DNA of 64,000 nucleotides. Source: Adiantum capillus-veneris. Lineage: Eukaryota > Streptophyta > Polypodiopsida > Polypodiales > Pteridaceae. The DNA is taken from assembly GCA_014529385.2 (NCBI GenBank), contig CM043944.1:54729768-54793767 (forward strand). Direction: 5' to 3'. How positions within the stretch are numbered: the stretch's first letter is position 1; every line of letters starts with the position of its first letter. Below are positions 11,591-20,653 of the stretch, in pieces. Below the pieces are notes generated by a model. That model was given only the letters and a program-made list of their open reading frames with translations. It made no database searches and was not told the origin of the DNA. The translations under genes were made by a program, and so were the position numbers.

Positions 11591-12022
11591 TCAAGGAAAG
11601 AGGATATTATATAAACCGGGTGGCCACCCTAAGGCTAGGACTCTATCCTCATCATCTAGATAAATAAAATCGTTGTCCGTGAGGCCATAGTCTTCCTCGG
11701 TCTCTATTAGTTCCTCTTCATCATCCTCTTGTGCAAGCATGCTAATCAAGAACCTCGTGATGCGTGGATACTCATCTTGTGCAAAAGAATAAGCATGTGC
11801 CATTGGAGACACATTCGCTACTGGGTAGGGATCACTAGTTAGCCATAGACGTATCAGCCATTCTAACTCCTCAAAATTTCTCTCACATGCAAGGCTCTCT
11901 ATCAAATCCCATTCGCAAGAAAGTATAGGGTAGCATACGTAGAACACTTGTTGAAAAGACAAGGGGTACCTTTCATCAAAAATAAAAGTGCATGCCTCTG
12001 GTGAAGTAGCCATTTCTGACAA
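11591..12022 (-). CDS. Z ORF4, 143-aa acidic protein, unknown
   Basis: This is an intact 143-codon minus-strand frame downstream of the large Gag-protease gene. I do not recognise the protein. It is strongly acidic in its C-terminal third (an EDDEEELIETEEDYG run followed by another Asp-rich stretch), rich in Trp, Tyr and Phe, and has no signal peptide, membrane segment or zinc motif. The frame has survived in a young element, which makes it worth considering as an accessory gene, but chance cannot be excluded at this length. The ATG at 12022 is the first in the frame and lies 79 bp beyond the end of ORF3. It is a hypothetical protein. Confidence 0.5.
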   Translation of the reverse strand: MSEMATSPEACTFIFDERYPLSFQQVFYVCYPILSCEWDLIESLACERNFEELEWLIRLWLTSDPYPVANVSPMAHAYSFAQDEYPRITRFLISMLAQEDDEEELIETEEDYGLTDNDFIYLDDEDRVLALGWPPGLYNILFP

Positions 12023-12101
12023 GACAGATAGATTTGGTTAGGCCATTAAAACATAAGAGTTGTTTTGGTGTGTTGCTTGAATTGACACGGTGAATTTGGA
12101 C

Positions 12102-12386
12102 TTATATGTAAGATCTGATAGGGTGCTCTCTCATTGCTAGGCGCTCTTGCTCTTTACTATTTTTGTTTTTTTGCGAGTATAAGGCTATATATATACATTC
12201 CCTAAGATCGGAGATTGAGAGGTCAGGGAAAAATGTTGAGAGGGAAACAAATGAATGATCACTATCAGCAAACACTCCCCCCTTCCTTGGGTAGATCATA
12301 CCGTTTGAAATGAGCTTGTCACCCTTTGAAACCAATTGTTCCAGTTGGTAATAGGTGAGGATTTTTGCCAGTAGTTTTCTATTACC
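12102..12386 (-). CDS. Z ORF3, -1 frame continuing past ORF2
   Basis: This frame overlaps the last 91 bases of ORF2 in the -1 register and is open from 12386 to 12102. Its translation is basic and hydrophobic at the start (RKLLAKILTYYQLEQL) and ends Arg/Glu-rich. No ATG lies near the beginning (the first in-frame ATG is at about 12300), so it would need frameshifting or internal initiation. I found no canonical X-XXY-YYZ slippery heptamer in the overlap. It may be the original C-terminus displaced by an indel, or chance. The internal polypurine tract lies inside it. Confidence 0.35.
   Translation of the reverse strand, partial: GNRKLLAKILTYYQLEQLVSKGDKLISNGMIYPRKGGVFADSDHSFVSLSTFFPDLSISDLRECIYIALYSQKNKNSKEQERLAMREHPIRSYI
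12273..12289 (-). promoter_or_regulatory. internal polypurine tract in Z
   Basis: The minus strand reads AAGGAAGGGGGGAGTG just after the end of ORF2, sharing an AGGAAGGGGGG core with the 3' tract at 10228-10242. It could prime a second plus strand, or mark an older 3' end of the element. This is inferred from sequence similarity only. Confidence 0.5.
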
Positions 12387-15300
12387 CTAGGTGCCTTGTC
12401 AAGTTGCAACGGTGGTAAGGTACTCTCCCAGGATTGAACTTGAAGTGGTTTATCAGGTGATTCTTGAACACTGGGAGGTGTGGATTCTTTTGTAGCTTCA
12501 TGGAGGTCCACTACTATAGATGGAGGCTGTGTAGAAGCTTTTACCTCTATGGATGTATTACATGAGGAGCTAGAATCTTCATGGGACTCCCCCCTTCCTG
12601 AGCTAGGTGGAACAAATCGTTCTTTCTTTGGTACCCAAACTAGCTCGGGAGCGGGTGTGTAGCATTCTGTGATCTTTTTCTTTCCACGCTCATTGATTCG
12701 TTTTGGAGCTACGGGATTGGGCTCACTTGGGTCAGGTGATAGGTAAGAGCACAATCTACGTTTTGGCACCCAGATTTGATCATTTCCTTGATAGTAGCCT
12801 TGGGCTTCCAATAGTCGTTTAGGGATCCATCGCAACATTTTCTTACTTTTCTTGGAGCGAGTGGTACGTTTCTTACAAGGCTTCTGTTTTTTAGCACTAG
12901 CTATGGTCACTAAAGAATTTTTAGGGACCCACTTGTATGTTTTTTTCGTGACATTAGGATGAGTCTTGTCGGAAGCGATATGCATTGCTTGTAGCATATT
13001 TAAGGGTATATGCATTTCATCCCCCTCAGGTGTTACCCAGGTTGTCCCCCTATTTCCCCAAGTGTCTATGGTTGATGCTAGGTGGACCCAATCCACATTG
13101 TCTGATTCCGTCATACCCGGTAACACATCCATATAAGGAGAATCTTGGCCAATGTCTGTATCCTTCTTACAAGTGTAACAATATTGTAGTGGGGCCGAGT
13201 GAACTGTGGTGTCAGAGCGATGATCAATAATGGTTTTACTCCCTAAGGGGTGTACCTTACCAGTCACCAAATCCACTCTAAGGACAGAGTCTTGGAATTG
13301 CAAATAGACATGATTTTTAGACCAATCGTGAACCATTTGTGCTTCCCTCATGAATGGTCGTCCTAAAATCATTTCATATGACATAAGGTGTTTAGAGAAA
13401 TCCATTACAATGAACGTATGTCGTACCTTGTGTCCTAGAACTTTGGTCTTAAGATCCTTGAGCATCCCCATAGGTTTGGCTATGGTACCATTTGCCATCT
13501 TTACCACAATGTTAGTAACACTGAGGCGGGGTTTTTCCATGGATTCCCAACAATCTTTTGTAACGATGCTAACTCCCGCACCACCATCAAGAATTCCCTT
13601 TATAGTTAATCCCTTGGTAGTGATGGGTAGGGTCGCATTAGACTCGTCGCCTTCAAAATACTGGCCTAATTCGTTAATGGGTACCTCGATCACAGACTCG
13701 TGTCCATCTAAGTCAAGTGATTGCACATGATTTTCCTCATCAATCATAATCGAGTCAGGCCTATTTGGTTGCGCAAACTGCGGTAATCCCGTTTGTAGCT
13801 CTCCGTTAAGGAATGCTCGAAGTGCAAGGAATAACTCAGGATCTCCATACAGCTTTGCTATGATCGTGGTTCGGACCTCAGAAGACATGAAGTCCACTAG
13901 TTTGGCAACATTCATTGGCGTTTTGCAGGGTGTAGGTCCTTGACTAGGAACTGGTGAGGATGGAATCTCATATTCCTCAATGGGATCAGGTATTCCTTCG
14001 TTAAACATCCTTTCCAACAAGAAGGGTGTATGCTCACTTTCTGATGTCCCGTCCTCACTCCCTTCTTGGATGATACTAGATATGGCTAACGGTCTATGGT
14101 TCATGTGGGGTGGATGAACTTGCGTGGTAAACACTGTGTCATGAATTTTGACATGCATGGGTTCTGGTTCTAGTTTCCTTTGAGTCTCCTCCACTAAACC
14201 TCTTAGATGTTTCACCTGCTTGATCTCGTCTACAGGGTTTGGGTACGTCCCAATCTTCTTTTTACGATTTTTCCCTTTTTGCCCCTGCGGTTTATCTTGG
14301 GGGTCTTGGATTGGATTTGGAAACACTTGTGGTGTTTTCAGAGGCTCTTTATGGTTTTCTCTTATTCGGTTTTCATTTGGTTCCATGTTACGGTTTTCTT
14401 TGTCGGTCTTTCCCTTTGTGGTATTGGTTCTAGTCTCCATTGTCTCGACTGAATCTGAATCATCCTCGAGGTCATTCATATACACGGGGTCATCTCCTGT
14501 TCCTATGTTTGTTTTGGAACTTGGCTTTGAATTTTCCGTATTCTGCGACTTCTTCCTTCGTGTCTTCTTTTTCTTTGCTTGGATAACTGACGCGGTATCT
14601 CTCTCTTCGAGGATATGTCTTGGCCCTTGAAGCATGGACCGTGTAATCGCATAAGCGGGTGCGACGGGTGGTATTGGCGATGTCACACTAGCAATTTCGA
14701 CCAAATTCAGGGGTGTGATTTTAGGCGCATTTGGGTTATAGGGGCATTGGGCAATCAAGTGATCTATGCCACAACGATTACATGTGAGTATTGGCATTGC
14801 AGACGTGCTCCCTTGATTCATTTGCATCTGTGCAGCATTCTTTTGCAGCCTAATAGGACACTCCGCTACTCGATGTGGTCCCCCACACTCGTAGCATTGA
14901 AGAGGTGGCCTCCTAGCCTGGGTGTTGATATTTTGACCTCTGGGTGCGAGAGCAGCAGCTTGATAAACCGGCTTGACTTGTCCCCAACAATCTTCCATGT
15001 AGTATATAGGACACTCTTCCAATGTATCAAGTCCGTAGGCAATACTAGTGTCTATTTCCTCCTCACAACCATCTGCATAAGCATTAGATGGCTCGCAACC
15101 CACTTGGTTCATAGGGGCGACTCTTGGATGCGGGGGCTGCGGTCCTAGCACAGGAGGTGGTAGCGGTGTAGCTTGTACAACATTTTGAGATCTAGGGACC
15201 ATGTGTTGCGGTAGTTGCTCAACAGGTGGAGCAGGCATCAATACAGGAGCTCGAGGCGCATCCGTCCAGGCTACAGGTGGTCTATTTGCCATCATACGTT

Positions 15301-16795
15301 TGATCATTAAACAATCCTTAGCTTGGTGACCATACCTACCACATGCGTTGCAAGTTCCATTAAATTTTACTCTAAACGTAGGGCACTCACTAGTGCTATG
15401 TGGACCTAAGCAAATGGAACACCATTGTTGCTCCCTTCTTGGATACATGTGACTATTTTGAGGGGGTCGATTATCCTTAAGAGACTCTTGGATTGCCTTG
15501 GTGAGGTCTGTCAAGAATGTCTCAAATACCTTTGGCTCATTGGAAATGGGCTTTGCAGTCATGGGTTCATACTCAATGGCTTGTGAGCTAGTGGATCTCG
15601 TGTCGGTAGACACTCTCATGCCTGCTATCATCAAGTTGTCCTCTAATTGGATTGCATTGGCAGTGACATCTTCCCAGGTTGTGATACCTCTAATCACTAG
15701 TCCATTATAGATTCCTTCATTCCTCAACCCTCGAATAAATCGATCAAGCAATTGGTTATTGTTGAAGCGCTCATTTACAGGGCAGCGAGAGTTTAAGTGC
15801 TTTAGACGACTAATGAAGTCCCTTACTGACTCTCCTTCCTTACGTTCGGCCTTATGTAGCTGAGATGCTACACCCGAAAGCACACCTTCTCGTATGTACT
15901 CCTTTAGAAACAACCTTCGAAGGGTAGGGTAGATTGTTTTCTCGTCCACCCTTAGGGTCCTATACCAATCTCCAGCCTTCCCACTTAATGTCAAGCTTAA
16001 GGCATTGCACTTATGTAGTTCGTTGCGTTCCCCTAAGGAATCACATACTTGTTCAAACACTTCAATGTGTTTCCTAGCATCTTCGTCCCCATTGAATTTT
16101 TGCGTGAGTTTGGCAATTTGTAATGCCTTACTTCTAGGCTCTCTATCAGATGCATGACGCATATTTTCCGTGATAGATCGACCTATGGTTTGAGCAAAAG
16201 CTGCCAAGTCACCTATGTGAGGAGGCAGGGCCGGTGGAGGTACTCTTGGAATCATATGTGGGAGAGGAACGAGTACCGGTCTTGGCATATGTGTAGATGA
16301 TGCAGGATATGGAACATAACCGGGCATAGGTCCACTCGGATAAGGGCTAGGGAGCGGCACTCGAGGAGCATAAGCAAGTGGTACAATTGGAGGTGTGGGG
16401 GCCATGTGTGCATAAGGGGCTAGAGGCACATACGGTCGAGGCCCCATATTAGGTACTACGACACTAGGTAGTGGCACTGCGCTAACCGTAGATGTCATCG
16501 GTACATTCTCTGTCAGGCTTATCCCTGGAGTGAGCACTGTGTTTTCCTTGATAGAGGGTTGAGCCAAGTTAGGGAAGCTAATGTTTTTTCTCGGAGGCTC
16601 AGATTGCATAGAGACCCCAGGTGAAATGACGTAAGATGGGTCCATGGGGCTCATTAGAGGAGTCTCCATTTGTGATAGAGTAGGCTGTTGAGCCTTGCTC
16701 GTATCCAGAAATCTCATGGGGCCAGTTGAGAGTATATTTACCCCTCGGTTTTGCCTTTCTGATTGAATAATGCCATGGATAACATTACAGATCAT
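12296..16795 (-). CDS. gag-pro: Z ORF2, 1499-aa Gag with protease-like domain
   Basis: This is the main gene of Z, uninterrupted over 4.5 kb. Order from the N-terminus: a Pro-rich region (about 100-200); a retrotransposon gag core (about 225-400, with an HIEVFEQVCDSL helix and GKAGDWYRTL); four zinc knuckles near 457, 482, 632 and 670, of which only the second (CNACGRYGHQAKDC) has canonical spacing while the others are C-X2-C-X3-H-X4-C; a basic Lys/Arg-rich stretch (about 735); and a retropepsin-like domain (about 1065-1150) with ILDGGAGVSIVT in place of the usual DTG/DSG and a later LGRPF. The C-terminus is basic then acidic. No RT, RNase H or integrase motif is present. The ATG at 16795 is preceded by AAA and an in-frame TAG ending ORF1. 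It would build virus-like particles that package Z RNA. Confidence 0.9.
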   Translation of the reverse strand: MICNVIHGIIQSERQNRGVNILSTGPMRFLDTSKAQQPTLSQMETPLMSPMDPSYVISPGVSMQSEPPRKNISFPNLAQPSIKENTVLTPGISLTENVPMTSTVSAVPLPSVVVPNMGPRPYVPLAPYAHMAPTPPIVPLAYAPRVPLPSPYPSGPMPGYVPYPASSTHMPRPVLVPLPHMIPRVPPPALPPHIGDLAAFAQTIGRSITENMRHASDREPRSKALQIAKLTQKFNGDEDARKHIEVFEQVCDSLGERNELHKCNALSLTLSGKAGDWYRTLRVDEKTIYPTLRRLFLKEYIREGVLSGVASQLHKAERKEGESVRDFISRLKHLNSRCPVNERFNNNQLLDRFIRGLRNEGIYNGLVIRGITTWEDVTANAIQLEDNLMIAGMRVSTDTRSTSSQAIEYEPMTAKPISNEPKVFETFLTDLTKAIQESLKDNRPPQNSHMYPRREQQWCSICLGPHSTSECPTFRVKFNGTCNACGRYGHQAKDCLMIKRMMANRPPVAWTDAPRAPVLMPAPPVEQLPQHMVPRSQNVVQATPLPPPVLGPQPPHPRVAPMNQVGCEPSNAYADGCEEEIDTSIAYGLDTLEECPIYYMEDCWGQVKPVYQAAALAPRGQNINTQARRPPLQCYECGGPHRVAECPIRLQKNAAQMQMNQGSTSAMPILTCNRCGIDHLIAQCPYNPNAPKITPLNLVEIASVTSPIPPVAPAYAITRSMLQGPRHILEERDTASVIQAKKKKTRRKKSQNTENSKPSSKTNIGTGDDPVYMNDLEDDSDSVETMETRTNTTKGKTDKENRNMEPNENRIRENHKEPLKTPQVFPNPIQDPQDKPQGQKGKNRKKKIGTYPNPVDEIKQVKHLRGLVEETQRKLEPEPMHVKIHDTVFTTQVHPPHMNHRPLAISSIIQEGSEDGTSESEHTPFLLERMFNEGIPDPIEEYEIPSSPVPSQGPTPCKTPMNVAKLVDFMSSEVRTTIIAKLYGDPELFLALRAFLNGELQTGLPQFAQPNRPDSIMIDEENHVQSLDLDGHESVIEVPINELGQYFEGDESNATLPITTKGLTIKGILDGGAGVSIVTKDCWESMEKPRLSVTNIVVKMANGTIAKPMGMLKDLKTKVLGHKVRHTFIVMDFSKHLMSYEMILGRPFMREAQMVHDWSKNHVYLQFQDSVLRVDLVTGKVHPLGSKTIIDHRSDTTVHSAPLQYCYTCKKDTDIGQDSPYMDVLPGMTESDNVDWVHLASTIDTWGNRGTTWVTPEGDEMHIPLNMLQAMHIASDKTHPNVTKKTYKWVPKNSLVTIASAKKQKPCKKRTTRSKKSKKMLRWIPKRLLEAQGYYQGNDQIWVPKRRLCSYLSPDPSEPNPVAPKRINERGKKKITECYTPAPELVWVPKKERFVPPSSGRGESHEDSSSSCNTSIEVKASTQPPSIVVDLHEATKESTPPSVQESPDKPLQVQSWESTLPPLQLDKAPRVIENYWQKSSPITNWNNWFQRVTSSFQTV

Positions 16796-16798
16796 TTT

Positions 16799-17476
16799 CT
16801 ATTGATCTTCGATGCTCGTGGCACTAGAGGTGGATTGTACAATCTCTATCCATCCTACATGGTAGGCGTGGCCAGAGTGTAGATCCGTCAACACCTCAGT
16901 GTGGAGGTCGTATGTCCAATGATCATTAATGAACAATCCTTCTAGAGTCGACATGTTAACGGTTTCTTGTGAGGTAGAAGCAATGTTGCTCCCCGTGGTT
17001 TTACTTGTCACCAACGGTACTCTAGAGGGAACTTCTGAAGGAGGCAGCTCAACAGGGCCTTCTTGGTAAGAAGTTGGTAGGATATCCACATGGACACTCT
17101 TTGGGGGTGTGGGGTCCACGTGCGATGTGAAAGGAGAGTCCACTTCCCCACCCCCTTCGTGTGCTTCATTTGCCTCAGGTTCCGAGCGAGTAGCTCTACC
17201 TAATGTTTCCATGAAACGGCTAAACATACTAGTACTAGGCTGTGGAGCTTCGGGAGGTGCATGGCCTTCTCTCTCAGTTTTTTGGGTAGGGTATGCTTCC
17301 ATGATTTCTGAGTCGGAGGAGGAATCACTAGCGGCTATTTTAGGGTCTTGGGTGGTGCTACCTTGTGTCCCCACTGAGGGTCTAGAGCTTATCGTGGATG
17401 GGTAATGGGTGTCCGTATGAACAGAGGCACTCTCAATATGCTCGTGTTCTAGCACCCGCCCAGAGCGTAAGTGCAT
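16799..17476 (-). CDS. Z ORF1, 225-aa N-terminal Gag-like protein
   Basis: A 225-codon frame immediately upstream of ORF2 and in the same register. It starts MHLRSGRVL, a basic opening seen in several plant Gag proteins, and continues Ser/Thr/Pro/Glu-rich with low complexity; no folded domain is recognised. It ends CAA-TAG-AAA, and the next codon is the ATG of ORF2. ORF1 and ORF2 are thus one ~1725-codon frame split by a single stop. Three readings fit: stop readthrough giving a longer Gag, reinitiation at the adjacent ATG, or a recent CAG-to-TAG mutation. The first in-frame ATG (17476) is used as start. Confidence 0.75.
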   Translation of the reverse strand: MHLRSGRVLEHEHIESASVHTDTHYPSTISSRPSVGTQGSTTQDPKIAASDSSSDSEIMEAYPTQKTEREGHAPPEAPQPSTSMFSRFMETLGRATRSEPEANEAHEGGGEVDSPFTSHVDPTPPKSVHVDILPTSYQEGPVELPPSEVPSRVPLVTSKTTGSNIASTSQETVNMSTLEGLFINDHWTYDLHTEVLTDLHSGHAYHVGWIEIVQSTSSATSIEDQ

Positions 17477-18220
17477 GTGCTTTTGATACCCTAAGGTGTC
17501 AAAAAGCTGCTCTAGGAGGCCTTGTGACTAGTTTTTAGCGTGTTTTTTGTTTGTTTTTTTGCTAGATTTTTTAGAGCGTGTCATGGAATGGGCCGTGTGA
17601 TAGCTCAAAACGAGCGTATCGGTCAGAGGGTCGTGCCGTGCTTTACAGCCCTCCGTTTGGTCACTCTATGCCCTCGGAATCCCTAAAATTGTCAATTTCC
17701 AGTAGGGAACTAGGCCCAAACTAGAAAGTCTAAGGGTGCAAGTGGGAAGAGAAAGGAGGAGAGTGGAGGACTTGTCCCACATGCTCTCATTCTCTCTTGA
17801 GGGAGTAGGGTATATATATAAGAGTGAGTCTAGTATATATCATAAGACTGAGGACTGAGGCCTGGGCTTGGGCTTGGGCTTGGGAAAATGGTCCCGATCC
17901 CGATCTATCTTTTATACAAACCAACCCGTCCGTTTTAAGAGTCACGTTTTTTATTTTCGAAAAATTTCGCCGGTATGCAGAAAATGCAGAAATTGAAAAC
18001 ACAGGTATGCAAAAAACGCAGAAATTGAAAACGCCGAACTTGAAAATGCAGAAATTGCGGAAATTGAAAAACGCAGACAATAGCAGAAATTGAAACTTGA
18101 CAGCAATTGCAAAAAACGCAAAAAACAGAAATCTCCACACACTCCTTCCCTGCCTTTCCTATGATAGAAATTGCACCACAAGGAAGCGTAAAGTGCTAAC
18201 CGAGCTTAGTGTAGGGCATA
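17477..18220 (-). other. Z leader, with short tandem repeats
   Basis: The untranslated leader between primer site and ORF1. At 17870-17885 GGGCTT repeats three times. From about 17975 to 18125, CAGAAATTGAAAA-type units recur with variation (about seven occurrences). Low complexity of this sort is common in the leader of plant Ty3 elements; a packaging role is possible but not shown. Confidence 0.65.
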
Positions 18221-18238
18221 TCCCTGGCAGCGGCGCCA
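18221..18238 (-). promoter_or_regulatory. Z primer binding site (tRNA-Asp type)
   Basis: Four bases inside the 5' LTR the minus strand reads TGGCGCCGCTGCCAGGGA. It resembles the TGGCGCCGTTGCCGGGGA primer site that I know for Asp-tRNA-primed plant elements, with two mismatches. Element F has a related site at 28946-28963. Confidence 0.75.
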
Positions 18239-18242
18239 AAAA

Positions 18243-18814
18243 TGTGCGCTCCTTGCCGCACTGTCGAAGCAAGGGACTTGCCAATACACCGTGTGCGAGC
18301 CACAAACGGCTCCAAGCACACAACAAGCCTAAACTAGCAACCTCAAGAAAACAAAGGGTGTGTCACTCACCGCTCTACGCTCGCCTTCGTGGTGGATTCC
18401 TCGCCGCGATGAAGAAGAAGCTGCAGTCGTGCCGCGCTCAACCGCTTCGCCGCCGTCGTGCCTTCGTAATGCTCGATCGCACACACACTCTCCCTCTCTC
18501 TCTCTCTCACACACACACACAAGGAGGTGAAGAAGAAGAAGATGGAGATGGAGCAAGAGCACTCTTCAATTGCACAAATGAGAGAATGAGTAAAAATTAG
18601 GTTTAGTTGGCTTTTATAGGAGCTCACCCCATTCACACTTGGGCGCCCATGCTTAACCAACTAATCCCTTGAATGTCCAAGTTAAAGTGCGCCTCTCATC
18701 GGCGATCACTCTACCTTTCCCTATTGGTCCGACAAGCCCGGTACCTGACTCTACCAAATACATAATACGCGTCCATCGTAGGTGATGGGTGTCCGTGTGC
18801 CGTGAGGGTTAACA
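18243..18814 (-). repeat. Z 5' LTR
   Basis: 572 bp, TGTGCGCTCC...GTTAACA, followed by the right-hand GCCCG duplication. The minus-strand TATA box CCTATAAAAG lies at 18611-18620, about 200 bp from the LTR's upstream end, so transcription would run leftwards into ORF1 and ORF2. Confidence 0.95.
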
Positions 18815-18819
18815 GCCCG

Positions 18820-19756
18820 CAATGTTTTGATATTCAAAAAAATCATAATCCTGATTTGTTAGCTTGTAAATTAGGATTTCCAATAATCTTTATGAGGGGT
18901 CTCCAACTTATAAATAGGCACCTCTCCTTCTTGTAAAACAAACTCCAATATCTCACATAGCACCCCAACACTCTATGTGTGAGGAGAGACTTAGGTGTAG
19001 CAACCACTTGTGAGCTTCACTCTTGGTGTGAGAGAAGCCTTCAAGATACACATTGCAAGTGAGAGAGCGTGAGTTCCACAAATCGCAAAAACACTATTGT
19101 ATATCTCCTTCATCATCAATAAATTGAGGTTTGGTGCATCAAAGGCGTGATTCGACGTTCAAATCTTCGTCCTTCCATTTGTGCAATACGATTTGGTGAA
19201 TTCAAGGTGACTTGTGTATTTTGAGTTTTTATCGGTTGATCTTGATTTTAGAAAGTGTTGTAGTGTGTTTTTCATTGCCAATTTTGTGTCCATTGTAAGA
19301 GGGTATTGTGGTGAGAGGTCTCCCACACCCTAAGACAGTGTCTCTGTGTTTTGGAAATGTTTAGCAATCACTAAGGATTGAGTGAGTTTTGTACAAGTTC
19401 TACGATAGCATCATAACAAACCATCTCCATTTGCAAGTCACAAATAAGGTATTACGCAAGATCCTTTTCTCTCTCTCTCTTCCCTTTGCTCTAGCTCTCT
19501 CTGGTCCATTTTGTGTGTGTCTTGGTGTGAGGTTGCTTGTGTGTTTTGTGTGGTGCATCTTCTTGGTTGTACCAAAATCTCTCTTGCGTCCTAGTTCGCA
19601 TACCATAACTAGGTGGTTCCCCTATCTTGTTTGGGTTTGGCTGTGGGTTTGTTGTTTTGTTGTGCTTGTGGTTGCCCCAGCCCCAATTGAGCAGCACGGG
19701 AGCCTTGAGGGGTGTTTAGAGGTTGCCTCTCTTGTTGTCCGCCCCGGACCGCCTCA
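18820..19756 (+). repeat. Y 5' LTR, second part
   Basis: Continuation of the Y LTR after Z. It holds a plus-strand TATA box at 18909-18918 (TATAAATAGG), equivalent to 25829-25838 in the other copy, and ends ...GACCGCCTCA at 19756. Confidence 0.9.
18909..18918 (+). promoter_or_regulatory. TATA box of Y LTR
   Basis: TATAAATAGG, retained in both Y LTR copies (second copy 25829-25838). This LTR promoter is now separated from its upstream half by the 9.2-kb Z insertion. Confidence 0.6.
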
Positions 19757-19760
19757 ATTT

Positions 19761-19778
19761 TGGTGCCCCCACTGAGGA
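19761..19778 (+). promoter_or_regulatory. Y primer-site region
   Basis: Five bases after the LTR end reads TGGTGCCCCCACTGAGGA. The same block follows the 5' LTR of X2 on the minus strand (37823-37840). Position and sharing mark it as the primer region; I cannot assign the tRNA with confidence. Confidence 0.6.
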
Positions 19779-20069
19779 CTGACTTTGTGCTTATTGTTGT
19801 TGTATTGCATGAATGCTTGAATTTTAGCATAATCAAGAAGATTATATGAATCATGAAAACTTGTATGACTGAGTTTTATTTCAATGCAACAAAAATTGAT
19901 CTAGAATATGGTTTGGATTAGCATAACAAAGAAAGGAAAAATACATTTTCACATAAGAATCTAGAATTCATGTTGAAAGACCTTTCAAAACTTTGTGTAG
20001 TTAGTTGATGTCATGAGAGAAAATGATTGTTTGGAACTAATCTTTGTGTGGTTCTAGCATTGAGAGACT

Positions 20070-20653
20070 ATGACACGTTATACCTTTGATGATATCCCAA
20101 TCTTCTTCGAAAATCTAGAAGAAGATGTTGATGATTTTCTTGCTGATTTTAGAATGGTTTGTCATATCCTTGGTAAAAGGGATGACATTGAAAAAGGGGA
20201 TTTTCTATTGCTATGCCTTAGAGGCAACGCTGAGCAATGGTTTTGGAGAATGTCTTCTAAGATTGAAGATGGATATACCCAAATTTCCAAAGCTTTGAAG
20301 GCCAGATTCTCTAAAGTTTCAACGACGGAGAAAGCATGGCTTCACTACGGAGACTTCAATAACATGGTGAAGACTACTTTGCTTATGAGGATATTTTTTC
20401 TCATCAATGGGAAGGATGTGGATTTAGTTCTATATTTCTAGATTATGTAAAAATGGATCAATTTATTTCGGGTTTGTCTCCTTTCCTAAAGACTAAGGTT
20501 ACTTGTAGTGGACCCTCTACCTTTGAAGAAGCGGTCACTATTGCCCGAAGGAAGTTTCACAAGTACTTCTACATCAAAAATGGTTTCCATCATGCTAGAA
20601 GAACCAACCATCATGAAAGTGTTTCTATCAAGGAGTCATCTTCTTTGCCATAG
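20070..20653 (+). pseudogene. gag: Y gag core, frameshifted
   Basis: Two frames (20070-20441 and 20453-20653) together form a gag core: an N-terminal FFENLEEDVDDFLADFRMV helix, CLRGNAEQWFWRM, a long basic helix, then the C-terminal block FISGLSPFLKTKV and an FEEAVTIARR helix. A single-base frameshift near 20367 breaks it, and an in-frame TAG at 20651-20653 separates it from the next frame. No zinc knuckle follows. The protein would be a capsid-forming Gag; this copy cannot make it intact. It lies 314 bp after the LTR, normal for a first gene. Confidence 0.8.

Larger units (their letters stand above)
9654..18814 (-). mobile_element. Z: nested gag-pro-only LTR element
   Basis: This is a complete 9161-bp LTR element in minus orientation, inserted in the 5' LTR of Y. 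Its LTRs (18243-18814 as 5', 9654-10227 as 3') begin TGTG and end AACA and differ by only about three substitutions and a two-base microsatellite step, so the insertion is young. A perfect 5-bp target duplication GCCCG flanks it (9649-9653 and 18815-18819), and the single-copy empty site survives in the other Y LTR at 25735-25739. It has a primer site, purine tracts, a 225-codon frame, a 1499-codon Gag-protease frame and two small 3' frames. No reverse transcriptase, RNase H or integrase is present, so it is non-autonomous, in the manner of TR-GAG elements. Confidence 0.93.

Noticed and set aside
12296-12386. -1 frameshift from Z ORF2 to ORF3
   Set aside because: The register is right, but no X-XXY-YYZ heptamer lies in the overlap, unlike in E; an indel is as likely.
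14207-15148. Plus-strand frames opposite the Z Gag-protease gene
   Set aside because: Antisense shadows of a strongly coding minus-strand gene.
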